Assembly (NCBI GenBank): GCA_017848115.1
Contig: JAGAKZ010000043.1
Coordinates: 1-42,821 of the forward strand
Reading direction: 5' to 3'
DNA: 42,821 nt
From: Oscillospiraceae bacterium
GTDB lineage: Bacteria; Bacillota; Clostridia; Oscillospirales; Ruminococcaceae
Shown: piece after piece, positions 14,977-24,164 of the stretch
Layout of the letters: the number at the start of each line of letters is the position of its first letter
How positions within the stretch are numbered: position 1 is the first letter of the stretch
Made by a program: the position numbers and the translations under genes
The notes under the pieces: generated by a model
Database searches by the model: none
Told to the model about the DNA's origin: nothing
Seen by the model: the letters and a program-made list of their open reading frames with translations, nothing else

Positions 14977-17256
14977 CTATAATGACATTCCCTTAATCTT
15001 TTTCTCCAATTCTCTTATTTTGTTATTGAGCAAATCATAAGCAGAAGCTTTGACCGCTTTACGAGATGTCAAAGAATCATCTAACCATTTTTTTGATTTT
15101 AAAACTTCAGCATTTAGCTTTATATTAACAGGTGTATAATCAATAACATCATCAATATAATTTTTTGCCTCGTATGGATCAAATATCATTCTTGATGTAA
15201 GTCCAAGTAATTCAAACACTGTATTAAACCTAGAAATACCACGTTTAATATTAGCTATACATATGAATTGTTTTTCAAAAATTATAGAAAAACATGCTCC
15301 ATGATATGAGTCAGTATATACGTAGGAAGAATCATGTAAAAGCTTTAACCAATCCTGTATTTCTAATTTTTCACAAACACATTCATCCATATCCATAATA
15401 GCCTTATTGGTTTCAACATTAAACTGAGCATCTAAAACTAATTTTACTTTCATATTTAATTTTTCTGCCAGTTCAAGAAGAGCATTGCGCTTTTCTGTTG
15501 TAGGAGATAAAATATATGCAAAGATATAAGGCTCTTCAGAATTGATTTTACTGGTTTTAATTAAAGTATTATATTCATCTTTGTTACATATAAATACAGG
15601 ATCCATAGCTTGCACTGCTTCAACTCCAAAAGTATCTCGACATATATCAATTCCGTCATTTTCTCTGACAGATATTTTATCAAAGCGACTCATATGAAAA
15701 GATGCTTCTTTAAGATAATAATTCGGAGAACCAAATATCGGATGACCAAATGAGGTTGCATATGCGATTTTCTTTTTGGAATCTTCCACAAAATCCAAAA
15801 AATAAAAGTAATCTGTATCCTTAATACTCCAGTAATTCCAAAGCTGATCAGATCCAACTACAAACATATCGCAAAACCAGTTAAGATCATGTAACTCATC
15901 AAAAGTTCTTCTTATACTTACATTATAATATTTTTGGGCAAGTCTTCTGGCTCTTGTATCCTGTACAGGTCCTTTAGGTTTTTCTTTCAATGGCCATTCA
16001 ATCATCAGTATACTATAATTTCTTGATTTTAAATATTGATGAAGAGCAAAATTTGTAAGAATACTTCCATAATTTTCGCCATACCACCAACCAATAAATC
16101 CAATATCAAATTTCCTTTTTAAAGCATATTCAGTTATTTTATCAAAATCATCTTTTATATTTAACAACTCAAAAAAACGTTTTCGTTCCTTATGAGATAT
16201 AGAAGTGCCTACCAAATTACCGTTTTTCTTTTTAGCAGTTTCTATTGTCTGCGTTTTTACAGATATAAAATTACCTTTAATTACATTAAAACATTCTTTG
16301 CCATTATCATTATTAAGTGTAATAACACTTACACCTAATCCATCATTTTGCTCAGTATCAGTTTCATCTATACCCCAGAAATCCCCCATTGTAATATCAC
16401 CTTGACGAGGTATAGTTGCATATCTGCAATTTCCACAAGATTTTCTACAATTCAGACCATTTAAGAAAGCACTATACCATGAAGTTTCAGAACGTCTTTT
16501 ATCATATTCTGCCCCGTTATTCATAGTGATAAGGATTGAATGAGCCCAGCCATGTCTATCTTTATTTCTGAAATTAACATCTTTGATATATGATTTGAAA
16601 TCATCAAGGGTATTTTCTGAATGATCTGGCAATAAAGGTTTTACTGCTGACATCAAAAATTTATCAAATGACTTCGGTGATGGACTTCCATGACATACAA
16701 TGTCAACAGTTAAAAGATTTTTATATTGTTTATCAAGAAAATGATTAAGCCCTGAAACCTGACATGGACATCCTGTAAATAATACTTTCTCACCTTTTTC
16801 CAACAAATCTTTTATTTCAGAATATATCTTTCCGGTATTGCTCTGAACATATTTTGAACCGCGCATTTTCTTAACTTCTGACGAATCATTTGTAACAATA
16901 TATTCAGCTTCCCATTTGTTATTCCAAACTACCCCTGAAACATAACCGCCGTTTTCAATAAAATAATCTGCTATTACTGAAAACATACCACCTGAAGAAC
17001 TTTTTTTTCTGATATCATTAGAAGCACATACGGAATATACTTCCGGAGTGTGTGAATTCACATTATCGTCGTCATTTACAGCTGGACATTTTTTCAAGCA
17101 AAGCCCACATTCAATACACTTAGAACTTTCTATTTCAGGAAATAAAAATCCCTCACTGTCAGCTTTCATTTTTATAGCATCTACAGGGCATACATTATAA
17201 CAAGCACCACACCCTGTACATAATTCATTTGAAACATTATAAATCGTTTTACTCAT
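14977..17256 (-). CDS. FrhB-type Fe-S protein fused to polysaccharide pyruvyl transferase
   Basis: A 759-residue fusion. Residues 13-57 hold two [4Fe-4S] ferredoxin clusters (CTGCGACYNVCP and CIECGLCLKKCP). Residues about 70-370 follow the coenzyme F420 hydrogenase/dehydrogenase beta subunit (FrhB) family: SSSGGMFSVIADYF, MRGSKYVQS, FTGCPCQVSGL, CHGSPSPKSF, and a further Cys set CRKSCGNCRYA with GDITMGDFWGID. Residues about 383-740 are a pyruvyl transferase domain (DIGFIGWWYGENYGSIL, VVGSDQLWNYW, SVRENDGIDI, TDSYHGACFSIIF). The Fe-S half may carry out a flavin-linked redox step on the same sugar or polymer; its role is not established. The ATG at 17256 has AAGGAAG 9 nt upstream, while the upstream TTG directly abuts that site. 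Confidence 0.88.
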   Translation of the reverse strand: MSKTIYNVSNELCTGCGACYNVCPVDAIKMKADSEGFLFPEIESSKCIECGLCLKKCPAVNDDDNVNSHTPEVYSVCASNDIRKKSSSGGMFSVIADYFIENGGYVSGVVWNNKWEAEYIVTNDSSEVKKMRGSKYVQSNTGKIYSEIKDLLEKGEKVLFTGCPCQVSGLNHFLDKQYKNLLTVDIVCHGSPSPKSFDKFLMSAVKPLLPDHSENTLDDFKSYIKDVNFRNKDRHGWAHSILITMNNGAEYDKRRSETSWYSAFLNGLNCRKSCGNCRYATIPRQGDITMGDFWGIDETDTEQNDGLGVSVITLNNDNGKECFNVIKGNFISVKTQTIETAKKKNGNLVGTSISHKERKRFFELLNIKDDFDKITEYALKRKFDIGFIGWWYGENYGSILTNFALHQYLKSRNYSILMIEWPLKEKPKGPVQDTRARRLAQKYYNVSIRRTFDELHDLNWFCDMFVVGSDQLWNYWSIKDTDYFYFLDFVEDSKKKIAYATSFGHPIFGSPNYYLKEASFHMSRFDKISVRENDGIDICRDTFGVEAVQAMDPVFICNKDEYNTLIKTSKINSEEPYIFAYILSPTTEKRNALLELAEKLNMKVKLVLDAQFNVETNKAIMDMDECVCEKLEIQDWLKLLHDSSYVYTDSYHGACFSIIFEKQFICIANIKRGISRFNTVFELLGLTSRMIFDPYEAKNYIDDVIDYTPVNIKLNAEVLKSKKWLDDSLTSRKAVKASAYDLLNNKIRELEKKIKGMSL

Positions 17257-17452
17257 TATTATCAACTTCCTTATCTAAACTTACAAGTAAATTATGTGTT
17301 TTCCGCACTTTATCGTCACTATTTTTTTAGATAGTTTAAAATTCTTTTTGCTCTATTACGTATTTTCTCAATTCATTTACTCTTAACTTTGTTAGATTGC
17401 AGTCAGCCTAATTTTTTTAATAATCATATCAATCAATGTATTAAAACGATTA

Positions 17453-19837
17453 TTATCCTTTATTATCATCATTATTAACCAACAAACCCTCTAATAAATT
17501 ATGTAATCTCCAAAGCTCATCATCATTATATTTCTTTATCAACTCATTAGAAAGCCATTTAATTTCATCAAGGTTATTTTTCTGATTGTCAATTCGATTT
17601 TTTATATCATCAATTTGTTGTTGAATAGAATTGATAGAATTCTGTTGCATAGCAACCTGATTTATCAGCTTCGAATAATAATCATAAAAAGCCTGTCTTG
17701 ATGGTGGCATAACTTTCTGGACTATATTTCGTGCAACCTTAAACTTCTTGCGTTTTGTTGTAGTATCGCTACTCAAACATTCTTCCCAGTATGCCTTATA
17801 ATTATCAGCACAATTATCAATATACTTATCTATATTATGTTTTTTGATAATCTTTACAAATTCATTTCTGTATTTTAGTTTATACTCTAAATTGCAATCT
17901 TCAATACTTCTGTATACAAAATCTGAAGCATATTCATAAAAAGCTGAAGAAAACTCTCCGTAAGCTCTTTTTACACTTTCTATTATCCTTCTAAGTATAT
18001 CCAATTGATGCTGTGCGAATACAGTGTTATCTTTTTTTGCTTCATTCATAAGTGAATTTTCACGATAATGACGATAGTAATAAAGCTTATCTGAAATTGA
18101 CATCAGACAACAAACTTTAGGAAGTGCTGAATATAAGAAAACTGCATCTTCACCATATCTTACTGACGCATCAAAAGTAATGTTTTTCTCATCCATAAAA
18201 GATTTTTTAAAGCAAAATCTCCATACAAAAACACCTAAATTTCTATTAACAGCTACTTTATCTACATCAATGTTTTCTATGTATTCATCATTTGTAGACA
18301 ATGTCTGATAATACCACTCATCAGCTCTTGGGTTATCAGGAAAAATATTTGTACCAAATAAAATTGCATCTGCATTTCTTTTATCTGAATTAATTTTTTT
18401 ATTAAGTACATCGCATGTATTCAGAGAAATATAGTCATCGGAATCTACAAAAAGAACATATTTTCCGGCTGAACCACTAAGTCCGGAATTTCTTGCCGCT
18501 GCCAGTCCTGCGTTTTTCTGATTGATAATTTTGATTCTTTTATCAAATCCTGCATATTCTTCAATAATAGAAAGTGAATGATCCGTTGATCCATCATTTA
18601 CACAGATTATTTCAATATCATCAAAAGTTTGATTTACAATGGTATCAAGACAAGAAGATAGATATTTCTCAACATTATAAACAGGTACAACTATAGAAAA
18701 CATTGGACCGTTTTTATTTGATCTTGGTCTCATCTTCTTAATATTGCTTAATGGTGTTACAGGCTCTTTAAATGAAAGATTATCAAAGTTCTGTTCATAT
18801 CTTTCAATATTACGCCATGTCTGATAGTCTATAGGATTATTAGCAATACGGGCAATATCTCTTCGTTTCCACCAACATTCACCAAAAGCAATATTATCCG
18901 TCCCCACTTTATCTATAAGCTCTTTAAACCAAGGTGAAATTGTTTTTAAAAATGAATATCTTTTTCCTACACTTAAACGCTCATACGTCCATATACATGT
19001 ATCATAAAATGCAGCTGCATATATAGGATTCAACTCTTGTTCCTGCTGATTTTCTTTTATAAATTTTTCTATTTCTCTGTATTCCTGAAAAACAAAATCT
19101 ATCTTTTTATCAGCATTATTTACTGAAGAACCGGCATTATCCTGACGATAATGTAAAAATGCATCATACAAGCATACCATCTTTTTAGCACTTGAGTATA
19201 CTTTAAATGTAAAAGATGTATCCTGGAAAGAAGCACCCGGAGTTGGTAAAAATGATATATTATTCTCTTTTATAAAATCATTCTTATAGATTGCTGACCA
19301 TATTGAAGGCTTTCTTCCGTACAATGACCCGTTGTCATATTCATGAGGACATATTACATAACCACATTCTTCTTTTCTGAAATATTCATGCAATTCATTT
19401 TCTTCAGTTTCTCCCCAGTAAAACCAAAAATTTGATTTTACTACATCAGCATCAAATTTTACAGCTGTTTCATAAAGTACTTTGAACATCTCAGGTTCAA
19501 TAAAATCATCACTTTCAACAATACCAATATACTTACCTGTAGCTAATTCAAAACCTTTGTTCATTGAATCTCCATAGCCACTATTTGGTTTATCCAATAT
19601 CTTGATTCTCTTATCTTTAGATGCATATTTTTCAATAATAGATAGTGTATTATCTTTAGAACCGTCATTAACACATATTATTTCCATTTCTTTAAACGTC
19701 TGATCAACAATACTTTTCAAACACTGATCAAGATATTTTTCAACATTACAACAAGGAACAATAACAGAAAGTTTTACATTGTTATCTATCTTTTTGGTAC
19801 TATTGGTACTTTCAGATATTTTACTTTTTTTAGCCAT
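17453..19837 (-). CDS. Tandem GT2 glycosyltransferase
   Basis: A 794-residue protein with two GT-A family 2 domains. Domain 1 (about 21-330) has LSVIVPCCNVEKYLDQCL, IICVNDGSKDNT and VESDDF (107-112). Domain 2 (about 379-620) has FSIVVPVYNVEKYLSSCL, IICVNDGSTDHS, NAGLAAARNSGLS and VDSDDYI (464-470). Both keep the nucleotide- and metal-binding Asp residues, so two transfers or a repeating disaccharide are possible. The C-terminus (about 735-780) is a Gln/Asn-rich coiled coil. It is a cytoplasmic enzyme, probably working on the lipid-linked chain before export. RBS AGAGGT precedes the ATG; 24 nt separate it from the upstream GlfT2-like gene. Confidence 0.9.
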   Translation of the reverse strand: MAKKSKISESTNSTKKIDNNVKLSVIVPCCNVEKYLDQCLKSIVDQTFKEMEIICVNDGSKDNTLSIIEKYASKDKRIKILDKPNSGYGDSMNKGFELATGKYIGIVESDDFIEPEMFKVLYETAVKFDADVVKSNFWFYWGETEENELHEYFRKEECGYVICPHEYDNGSLYGRKPSIWSAIYKNDFIKENNISFLPTPGASFQDTSFTFKVYSSAKKMVCLYDAFLHYRQDNAGSSVNNADKKIDFVFQEYREIEKFIKENQQEQELNPIYAAAFYDTCIWTYERLSVGKRYSFLKTISPWFKELIDKVGTDNIAFGECWWKRRDIARIANNPIDYQTWRNIERYEQNFDNLSFKEPVTPLSNIKKMRPRSNKNGPMFSIVVPVYNVEKYLSSCLDTIVNQTFDDIEIICVNDGSTDHSLSIIEEYAGFDKRIKIINQKNAGLAAARNSGLSGSAGKYVLFVDSDDYISLNTCDVLNKKINSDKRNADAILFGTNIFPDNPRADEWYYQTLSTNDEYIENIDVDKVAVNRNLGVFVWRFCFKKSFMDEKNITFDASVRYGEDAVFLYSALPKVCCLMSISDKLYYYRHYRENSLMNEAKKDNTVFAQHQLDILRRIIESVKRAYGEFSSAFYEYASDFVYRSIEDCNLEYKLKYRNEFVKIIKKHNIDKYIDNCADNYKAYWEECLSSDTTTKRKKFKVARNIVQKVMPPSRQAFYDYYSKLINQVAMQQNSINSIQQQIDDIKNRIDNQKNNLDEIKWLSNELIKKYNDDELWRLHNLLEGLLVNNDDNKG

Positions 19838-19861
19838 GTTTTTTACCTCTTTTTTATTTTC

Positions 19862-21406
19862 TTATTTTTTCAAATAATAGCCTGTCCTTTTGTTTACATT
19901 ATAGTGAAGAACATTTTTATATAAAAAATACATTTCTTTTCTGTCAAAAAAAACATCAACAACAGTATAATCTTTTTTACAAAATACACCTGGAATAAGC
20001 AAACCATATAAAAGCGGTCTCATATACCATTTGTATCTGGTAAGATCAGACTTATGATATTTTTCCTCTGAAAATTTTATTTTATAACGCTTAAATAGTT
20101 CTTCATCAGAAAGCATTTCATAATTAAGTTCACATATTTTTTTATGGTTTTTCTCAGCATCAAGATTTTTTAAATATTCAATTCCTTTAAGATAATCTAT
20201 ATACCCCAGTTTCACTGCTTTTACCATCTGATATTGTCGCCTGCAAAGCTTTTCTAACATTTGTTTACAAACAAGTTTCTTTGCCTGCTTTTTAGTAAAA
20301 CTTTTATCTAAAAGTTTTCTTAAAAATAGATAATTGCGAATGTTATAATATTCAGACGAAGAATTATACTTCCATTCAAATGGTTCATGCCAGACACTGA
20401 CACCATTTAAAGTAATAAAATTCAACTTACATCTTAAAGCATACTCAACATCATCATATTTCATAAAAAACGGCATAGGCAGATGACCGCTTTTGGCATA
20501 AACTGAAGGCATGCACATAAACCACCATCCCCCATAGTTTATATCATTTTCTTTTTCATTTAATATGAGATTTTCACGAACGTTCAAATCCAGATAATGT
20601 CCAAAACTTTTCTGAACACCACTTTCAGAAAAATTTCCACCTGCTTCAAATTGCACAGACGGTTTATTAATATATAACATTGAACCACTTACAGATATAT
20701 TTTTATATTCAGATTTTAAAGCTTTGATAAAACCGAGCATTTTTTTAATTGACAACTTATCAAAGTTTACATCATCATCCATAAGTATAAGATGAGTAAT
20801 CTCTTTATTTTTTATAGCTTCCTCAATTCCTCTGGAATATCCACCACTTCCCCCTGTATTATCATTTAAAATTAATTTTATCTTTTTCCCGAACTTTTCA
20901 TCTCCTAATGTTTTTCCATTATCAACTATAATTATCTGTTTAAGCTCAGAACAATCGTTAAATGATTCTGAAAGATAATTAGCATTTGATATTATATTTT
21001 CTTCCCTTTTATATGTACAAATAATAAGTGTAGCACAAACATCATAAGCATCTGCACACTCTATATAAACCGAAACATTTCTTACTTCCTTACAATCAAT
21101 CAATTTTAAATACAACATCATACTATTTTCAGGAATTAATGAAATATCTATTTTTATTCGATTACCCTTGCCACGATAAATAATACGCTCTTCTTTATCA
21201 GTAAGTGAAATAATATCAGCTACATATTCTCCTTTAGCATCAATGTCAAAAACAATAGCACTAATACTTGTATACTTTAAAACTTTGTTTATAGGTATGC
21301 TGTTAAAATACGTATCAAATGAAAAAGTATCACCGATGTTCCGGAAATATAACTGATATGTATCATCAATAACAGGACTCAATGAAAAATCAAACCATTT
21401 ATACAT
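19862..21406 (-). CDS. GlfT2-like galactofuranosyltransferase (GT2)
   Basis: A 514-residue protein resembling the galactofuranosyltransferase GlfT2 family. An N-terminal beta-sandwich-like region (about 1-120) precedes the GT-A core: TLIICTYKREENI, NDNTGGSGGYSRG (182-193), metal-binding LMDDDVNF (Asp210-212), NYGGWWFMCMP and a conserved HEPFEWKYN, where GlfT2 places catalytic and metal ligands. It should add galactofuranose from UDP-Galf to a lipid-linked acceptor. The gene directly upstream encodes UDP-galactopyranose mutase, which makes that donor, supporting the assignment. GAGGAGC lies 5 nt before the ATG. Confidence 0.87.
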   Translation of the reverse strand: MYKWFDFSLSPVIDDTYQLYFRNIGDTFSFDTYFNSIPINKVLKYTSISAIVFDIDAKGEYVADIISLTDKEERIIYRGKGNRIKIDISLIPENSMMLYLKLIDCKEVRNVSVYIECADAYDVCATLIICTYKREENIISNANYLSESFNDCSELKQIIIVDNGKTLGDEKFGKKIKLILNDNTGGSGGYSRGIEEAIKNKEITHLILMDDDVNFDKLSIKKMLGFIKALKSEYKNISVSGSMLYINKPSVQFEAGGNFSESGVQKSFGHYLDLNVRENLILNEKENDINYGGWWFMCMPSVYAKSGHLPMPFFMKYDDVEYALRCKLNFITLNGVSVWHEPFEWKYNSSSEYYNIRNYLFLRKLLDKSFTKKQAKKLVCKQMLEKLCRRQYQMVKAVKLGYIDYLKGIEYLKNLDAEKNHKKICELNYEMLSDEELFKRYKIKFSEEKYHKSDLTRYKWYMRPLLYGLLIPGVFCKKDYTVVDVFFDRKEMYFLYKNVLHYNVNKRTGYYLKK

Positions 21407-21457
21407 TTATCGCTCCTCACAATATCTGACATACATTATTATCTGAAACATTCTATA

Positions 21458-22567
21458 TTATAAAATATTTTTGCACTTTTCCAAAGCACTTGCTATTACA
21501 GCATCCATATCATAGTATTTATATTCACCGAGTCGTCCGCCGAAAATAATATTTTTCTCATTTTCAGCAAGCTTTCTGTATTCTTCATAAAGCGCACCGT
21601 TCTTTTCATCATTTACAGGGTAATATGGTTCATCACCCGGTTTCCACTCTGAACTGTATTCACGGCTTATTACTGTTTTCGGAATGTCATTTCCGTTTTC
21701 ATCTTTTCCGAACTCAAACCATTTGTGTTCAATGATTCTTGTCCATGGAGTTTCTCTGTCTGTATAATTAACTGCTGCATTTCCCTGGAAATTAGGAATA
21801 TCGAGCAATTCATTTTCAAATCTTACGCTTCTGTACTCAAGTGTACCAAGCTTGTAATCAAAATATGCGTCAATTGCACCTGTATAAACTACTTTCTGAG
21901 CAAGTTTGTCAAGTTCATCTTTATTTTCAAGATAATCAACTCCGAGACGAACTTCTATTCCTTCGAGCATATTTTCAACCATCTTTGTGTATCCGCCTAC
22001 CGGGATTCCCTGATACAAAGCATTGAAATAATTGTTGTCAAAAGTAAGACGTACAGGAAGTCTCTTTATGATAAATGAAGGTAACTCTTTACAATCTCTT
22101 CCCCACTGTTTTTCTGTATATCCCTTTATAAGTTTTTCGTAGATATCTCTTCCTACAAGACTGATAGCCTGTTCTTCAAGGTTACGTGGTTCGCCTGTTA
22201 TTTCTTTACGTTGTTCCTCTATCTTTGCAGCTGCTTCCTCCGGTGTAACAACTCCCCACATTTTATTGAAAGTATACATATTGAAAGGAAGCGAAAAAAG
22301 CTCTCCCTTATAACTAGCAACAGGTGAATTTGTAAATCTGTTGAAAACTGCAAAACGATTTACATAATCCCATACTTCCTTATTGTTTGTGTGGAAAATA
22401 TGTGCTCCGTATTTATGAACGTTTATTCCCTCGATTTTTTCTGTATAAATATTTCCTGCTATATTATCACGCTTATCTATAACCAGAACATTTTTTCCCT
22501 GTTCCTTAGCTTTCTGAGCAAATACCGCTCCATACAAGCCTGCCCCAACTATCAGATAATCATACAT
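21458..22567 (-). CDS. glf: UDP-galactopyranose mutase
   Basis: A 369-residue FAD enzyme, typical length for bacterial UDP-galactopyranose mutase, which interconverts UDP-galactopyranose and UDP-galactofuranose. The N-terminus YDYLIVGAGLYGAVFAQKA is the FAD-binding Rossmann loop. Other family signatures are NIYTEKIEGINVHKYGAHIF, NRFTNSPVASYKGELFSLPF, EKLIKGYTEKQWGRDCKELP, RLPVRLTFDNNYF and IFGGRLGEYKYYDMDAVI, containing the conserved Arg residues that hold the diphosphate. GGAGG lies 9 nt before the ATG. Paired with the GlfT2-like gene downstream, it shows that the polymer contains galactofuranose. Confidence 0.96.
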   Translation of the reverse strand: MYDYLIVGAGLYGAVFAQKAKEQGKNVLVIDKRDNIAGNIYTEKIEGINVHKYGAHIFHTNNKEVWDYVNRFAVFNRFTNSPVASYKGELFSLPFNMYTFNKMWGVVTPEEAAAKIEEQRKEITGEPRNLEEQAISLVGRDIYEKLIKGYTEKQWGRDCKELPSFIIKRLPVRLTFDNNYFNALYQGIPVGGYTKMVENMLEGIEVRLGVDYLENKDELDKLAQKVVYTGAIDAYFDYKLGTLEYRSVRFENELLDIPNFQGNAAVNYTDRETPWTRIIEHKWFEFGKDENGNDIPKTVISREYSSEWKPGDEPYYPVNDEKNGALYEEYRKLAENEKNIIFGGRLGEYKYYDMDAVIASALEKCKNIL

Positions 22568-22604
22568 AATTAGTTTTCCTCCATTTGCCTTAATTTCTAT
22601 GATT

Positions 22605-23357
22605 TTATTTTTTCAGATTTTTATTTTTTTCATTTAAAAAATTCTGATATTTATCACATACTTCTTTTGTATTTCCAAAAGCTTTTACTTTTCCTTTATC
22701 AAGCCACAATACTTTGTTAGCAAGTTTCCTTATCTGCATTACAGAATGAGAAACAAATAAAGTTGTAGTACCGTTTTTTATTATTTCCATCATTTTCTGC
22801 TCACTTTTGGTTCTGAACGCACCATCACCAACAGCAAGAACTTCATCAAGTATCAGTATTTCAGGCTCGATAAGACTCGCTATTGAAAAAGCCATTCTAG
22901 CTCTCATACCAGATGACAACTGCCTTAAACGGTATCCTTCAAATTCTTTAAGTTCAGAAAATTCTATGATTTCATCATATTTTTCATTAAGAAATTCTTC
23001 GGTATATCCCATAAAAGCACCTCTGAGATATATGTTTTCTTTCACAGTAAGGTCATCATCAAACCCTACTCCGAGAGCAAGAAGCGCCGATATATTTCCG
23101 TTTGTTTCTATCTCCCCTTCATTTGGTGTTATAACACCACTTATTGCTTTGAGAAGTGTTGTTTTTCCGGCACCGTTTGTTCCAAGAATACCAAGAAAAT
23201 CTCCCTTGTCAAGACTAAAACTCACATCATTTACTGCCATAAAATCTTTGACGTTGTACTTTCCTGTTATCTTCTGCGAAATAAATTCTTTGATACCAAT
23301 ATTTCTGAAATCTCCGACTCTGTATTTTATCGATACATTTTTTACATCTACTACCAT
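22605..23357 (-). CDS. Polysaccharide/teichoic acid export ABC transporter ATPase
   Basis: A 250-residue ATPase of the TagH/KpsT/RfbE-type subfamily. Walker A is GILGTNGAGKTTLLKAISG, signature LSSGMRARMAFSIAS, Walker B EILILDEVLAVGD, and the switch His is in LFVSHSVMQIRKL. It lacks the extra C-terminal carbohydrate-binding domain of some Wzt proteins, so chain-length recognition must come from elsewhere. It pairs with the permease immediately upstream to export the lipid-linked polymer. Start at the ATG 23357, with GGAGG 5 nt upstream, rather than the in-frame TTG that overlaps that site. Confidence 0.93.
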   Translation of the reverse strand: MVVDVKNVSIKYRVGDFRNIGIKEFISQKITGKYNVKDFMAVNDVSFSLDKGDFLGILGTNGAGKTTLLKAISGVITPNEGEIETNGNISALLALGVGFDDDLTVKENIYLRGAFMGYTEEFLNEKYDEIIEFSELKEFEGYRLRQLSSGMRARMAFSIASLIEPEILILDEVLAVGDGAFRTKSEQKMMEIIKNGTTTLFVSHSVMQIRKLANKVLWLDKGKVKAFGNTKEVCDKYQNFLNEKNKNLKK

Positions 23358-23369
23358 AAAACCCTCCAA

Positions 23370-24152
23370 TCAGAAATAATATGCAAATTTCTTTTCGTTA
23401 AGTCCGTATATCGCTTTTCCTATGAGTAAAAATGCAATCGGAAAAGCTACACACATAAAATGAACATACATGGATGGTATCATATTATCTATTATTATAG
23501 TTCTGAAATAATAGATATAGCAGTAAACCGGATTGTAGAAGAACAGGTGGCGGATATTTTCAGGGAACGAATCTACATAATAAAAGATCGCTGAAAAATA
23601 CGTAAGCATTCTTGTAAAGATACTGTAAATATACTGTGTATCCTTAAAAAACACAAACAACACCGATAGGATATATCCTACTCCCATATTCAAAAAATAA
23701 AGACAGACTATAGGAAAAATCAGCAAAATAAACTTTACATTAAACGTTATTCCGTTAATAGCAATTACTCCAAACATTATAACCATCGTAAGCAGAAAAT
23801 TTATAAGACACGATATACTTCTTGAATAAATAAAAAGTCTTTTATCTACATTTATTTTCGAAATAATACCGCCATTTGCAGATATCGAAAACATAAGATT
23901 TGTAGTAGCATCACTAAAATAATGAAACACTATATTTCCTATAATAAGATAACTTAAAAAATATTCTCCTCTTCCCAAAAGCTTTGAAAAAACTATTGCC
24001 TGTGTTACAAAAAAACAAAGCGGTGACAGCATACTCCAAAGTACGCCAAGAAAAGTACGTTTATACCTGCTCTTAAAATCTCTGTGTATAAGCTGTTTTA
24101 ATAAAAATTTCTTTTGCTTAAGATCACTTCCTGATCTGTTTGTTTTATCCAT
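23370..24152 (-). CDS. Polysaccharide/teichoic acid export ABC-2 permease
   Basis: A 260-residue membrane protein of the ABC-2 type exporter family (TagG/KpsM/Wzm). The N-terminal cytoplasmic helix QLIHRDFKSRYKRTFLGVLW is characteristic. It is followed by about six membrane segments, among them FFVTQAIVFSKLLG, FLLTMVIMFGVIAI and FPIAFLLIGKAIYGL. It forms the channel of the exporter with the ATPase encoded 12 bp downstream. GGAG lies 6 nt before the ATG. Confidence 0.93.
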   Translation of the reverse strand: MDKTNRSGSDLKQKKFLLKQLIHRDFKSRYKRTFLGVLWSMLSPLCFFVTQAIVFSKLLGRGEYFLSYLIIGNIVFHYFSDATTNLMFSISANGGIISKINVDKRLFIYSRSISCLINFLLTMVIMFGVIAINGITFNVKFILLIFPIVCLYFLNMGVGYILSVLFVFFKDTQYIYSIFTRMLTYFSAIFYYVDSFPENIRHLFFYNPVYCYIYYFRTIIIDNMIPSMYVHFMCVAFPIAFLLIGKAIYGLNEKKFAYYF

Positions 24153-24164
24153 ACATACTCCAAT

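Noticed and set aside
21725-22078. 117-codon plus-strand ORF opposite glf
   Set aside because: Glf is a clear, full-length conserved gene on the other strand; the ORF has no recognisable domain or start signal.
22807-23379. 190-codon plus-strand ORF opposite the exporter ATPase
   Set aside because: It is the antisense shadow of conserved Walker and signature motifs, Ser/Pro-rich, with no ribosome binding site.
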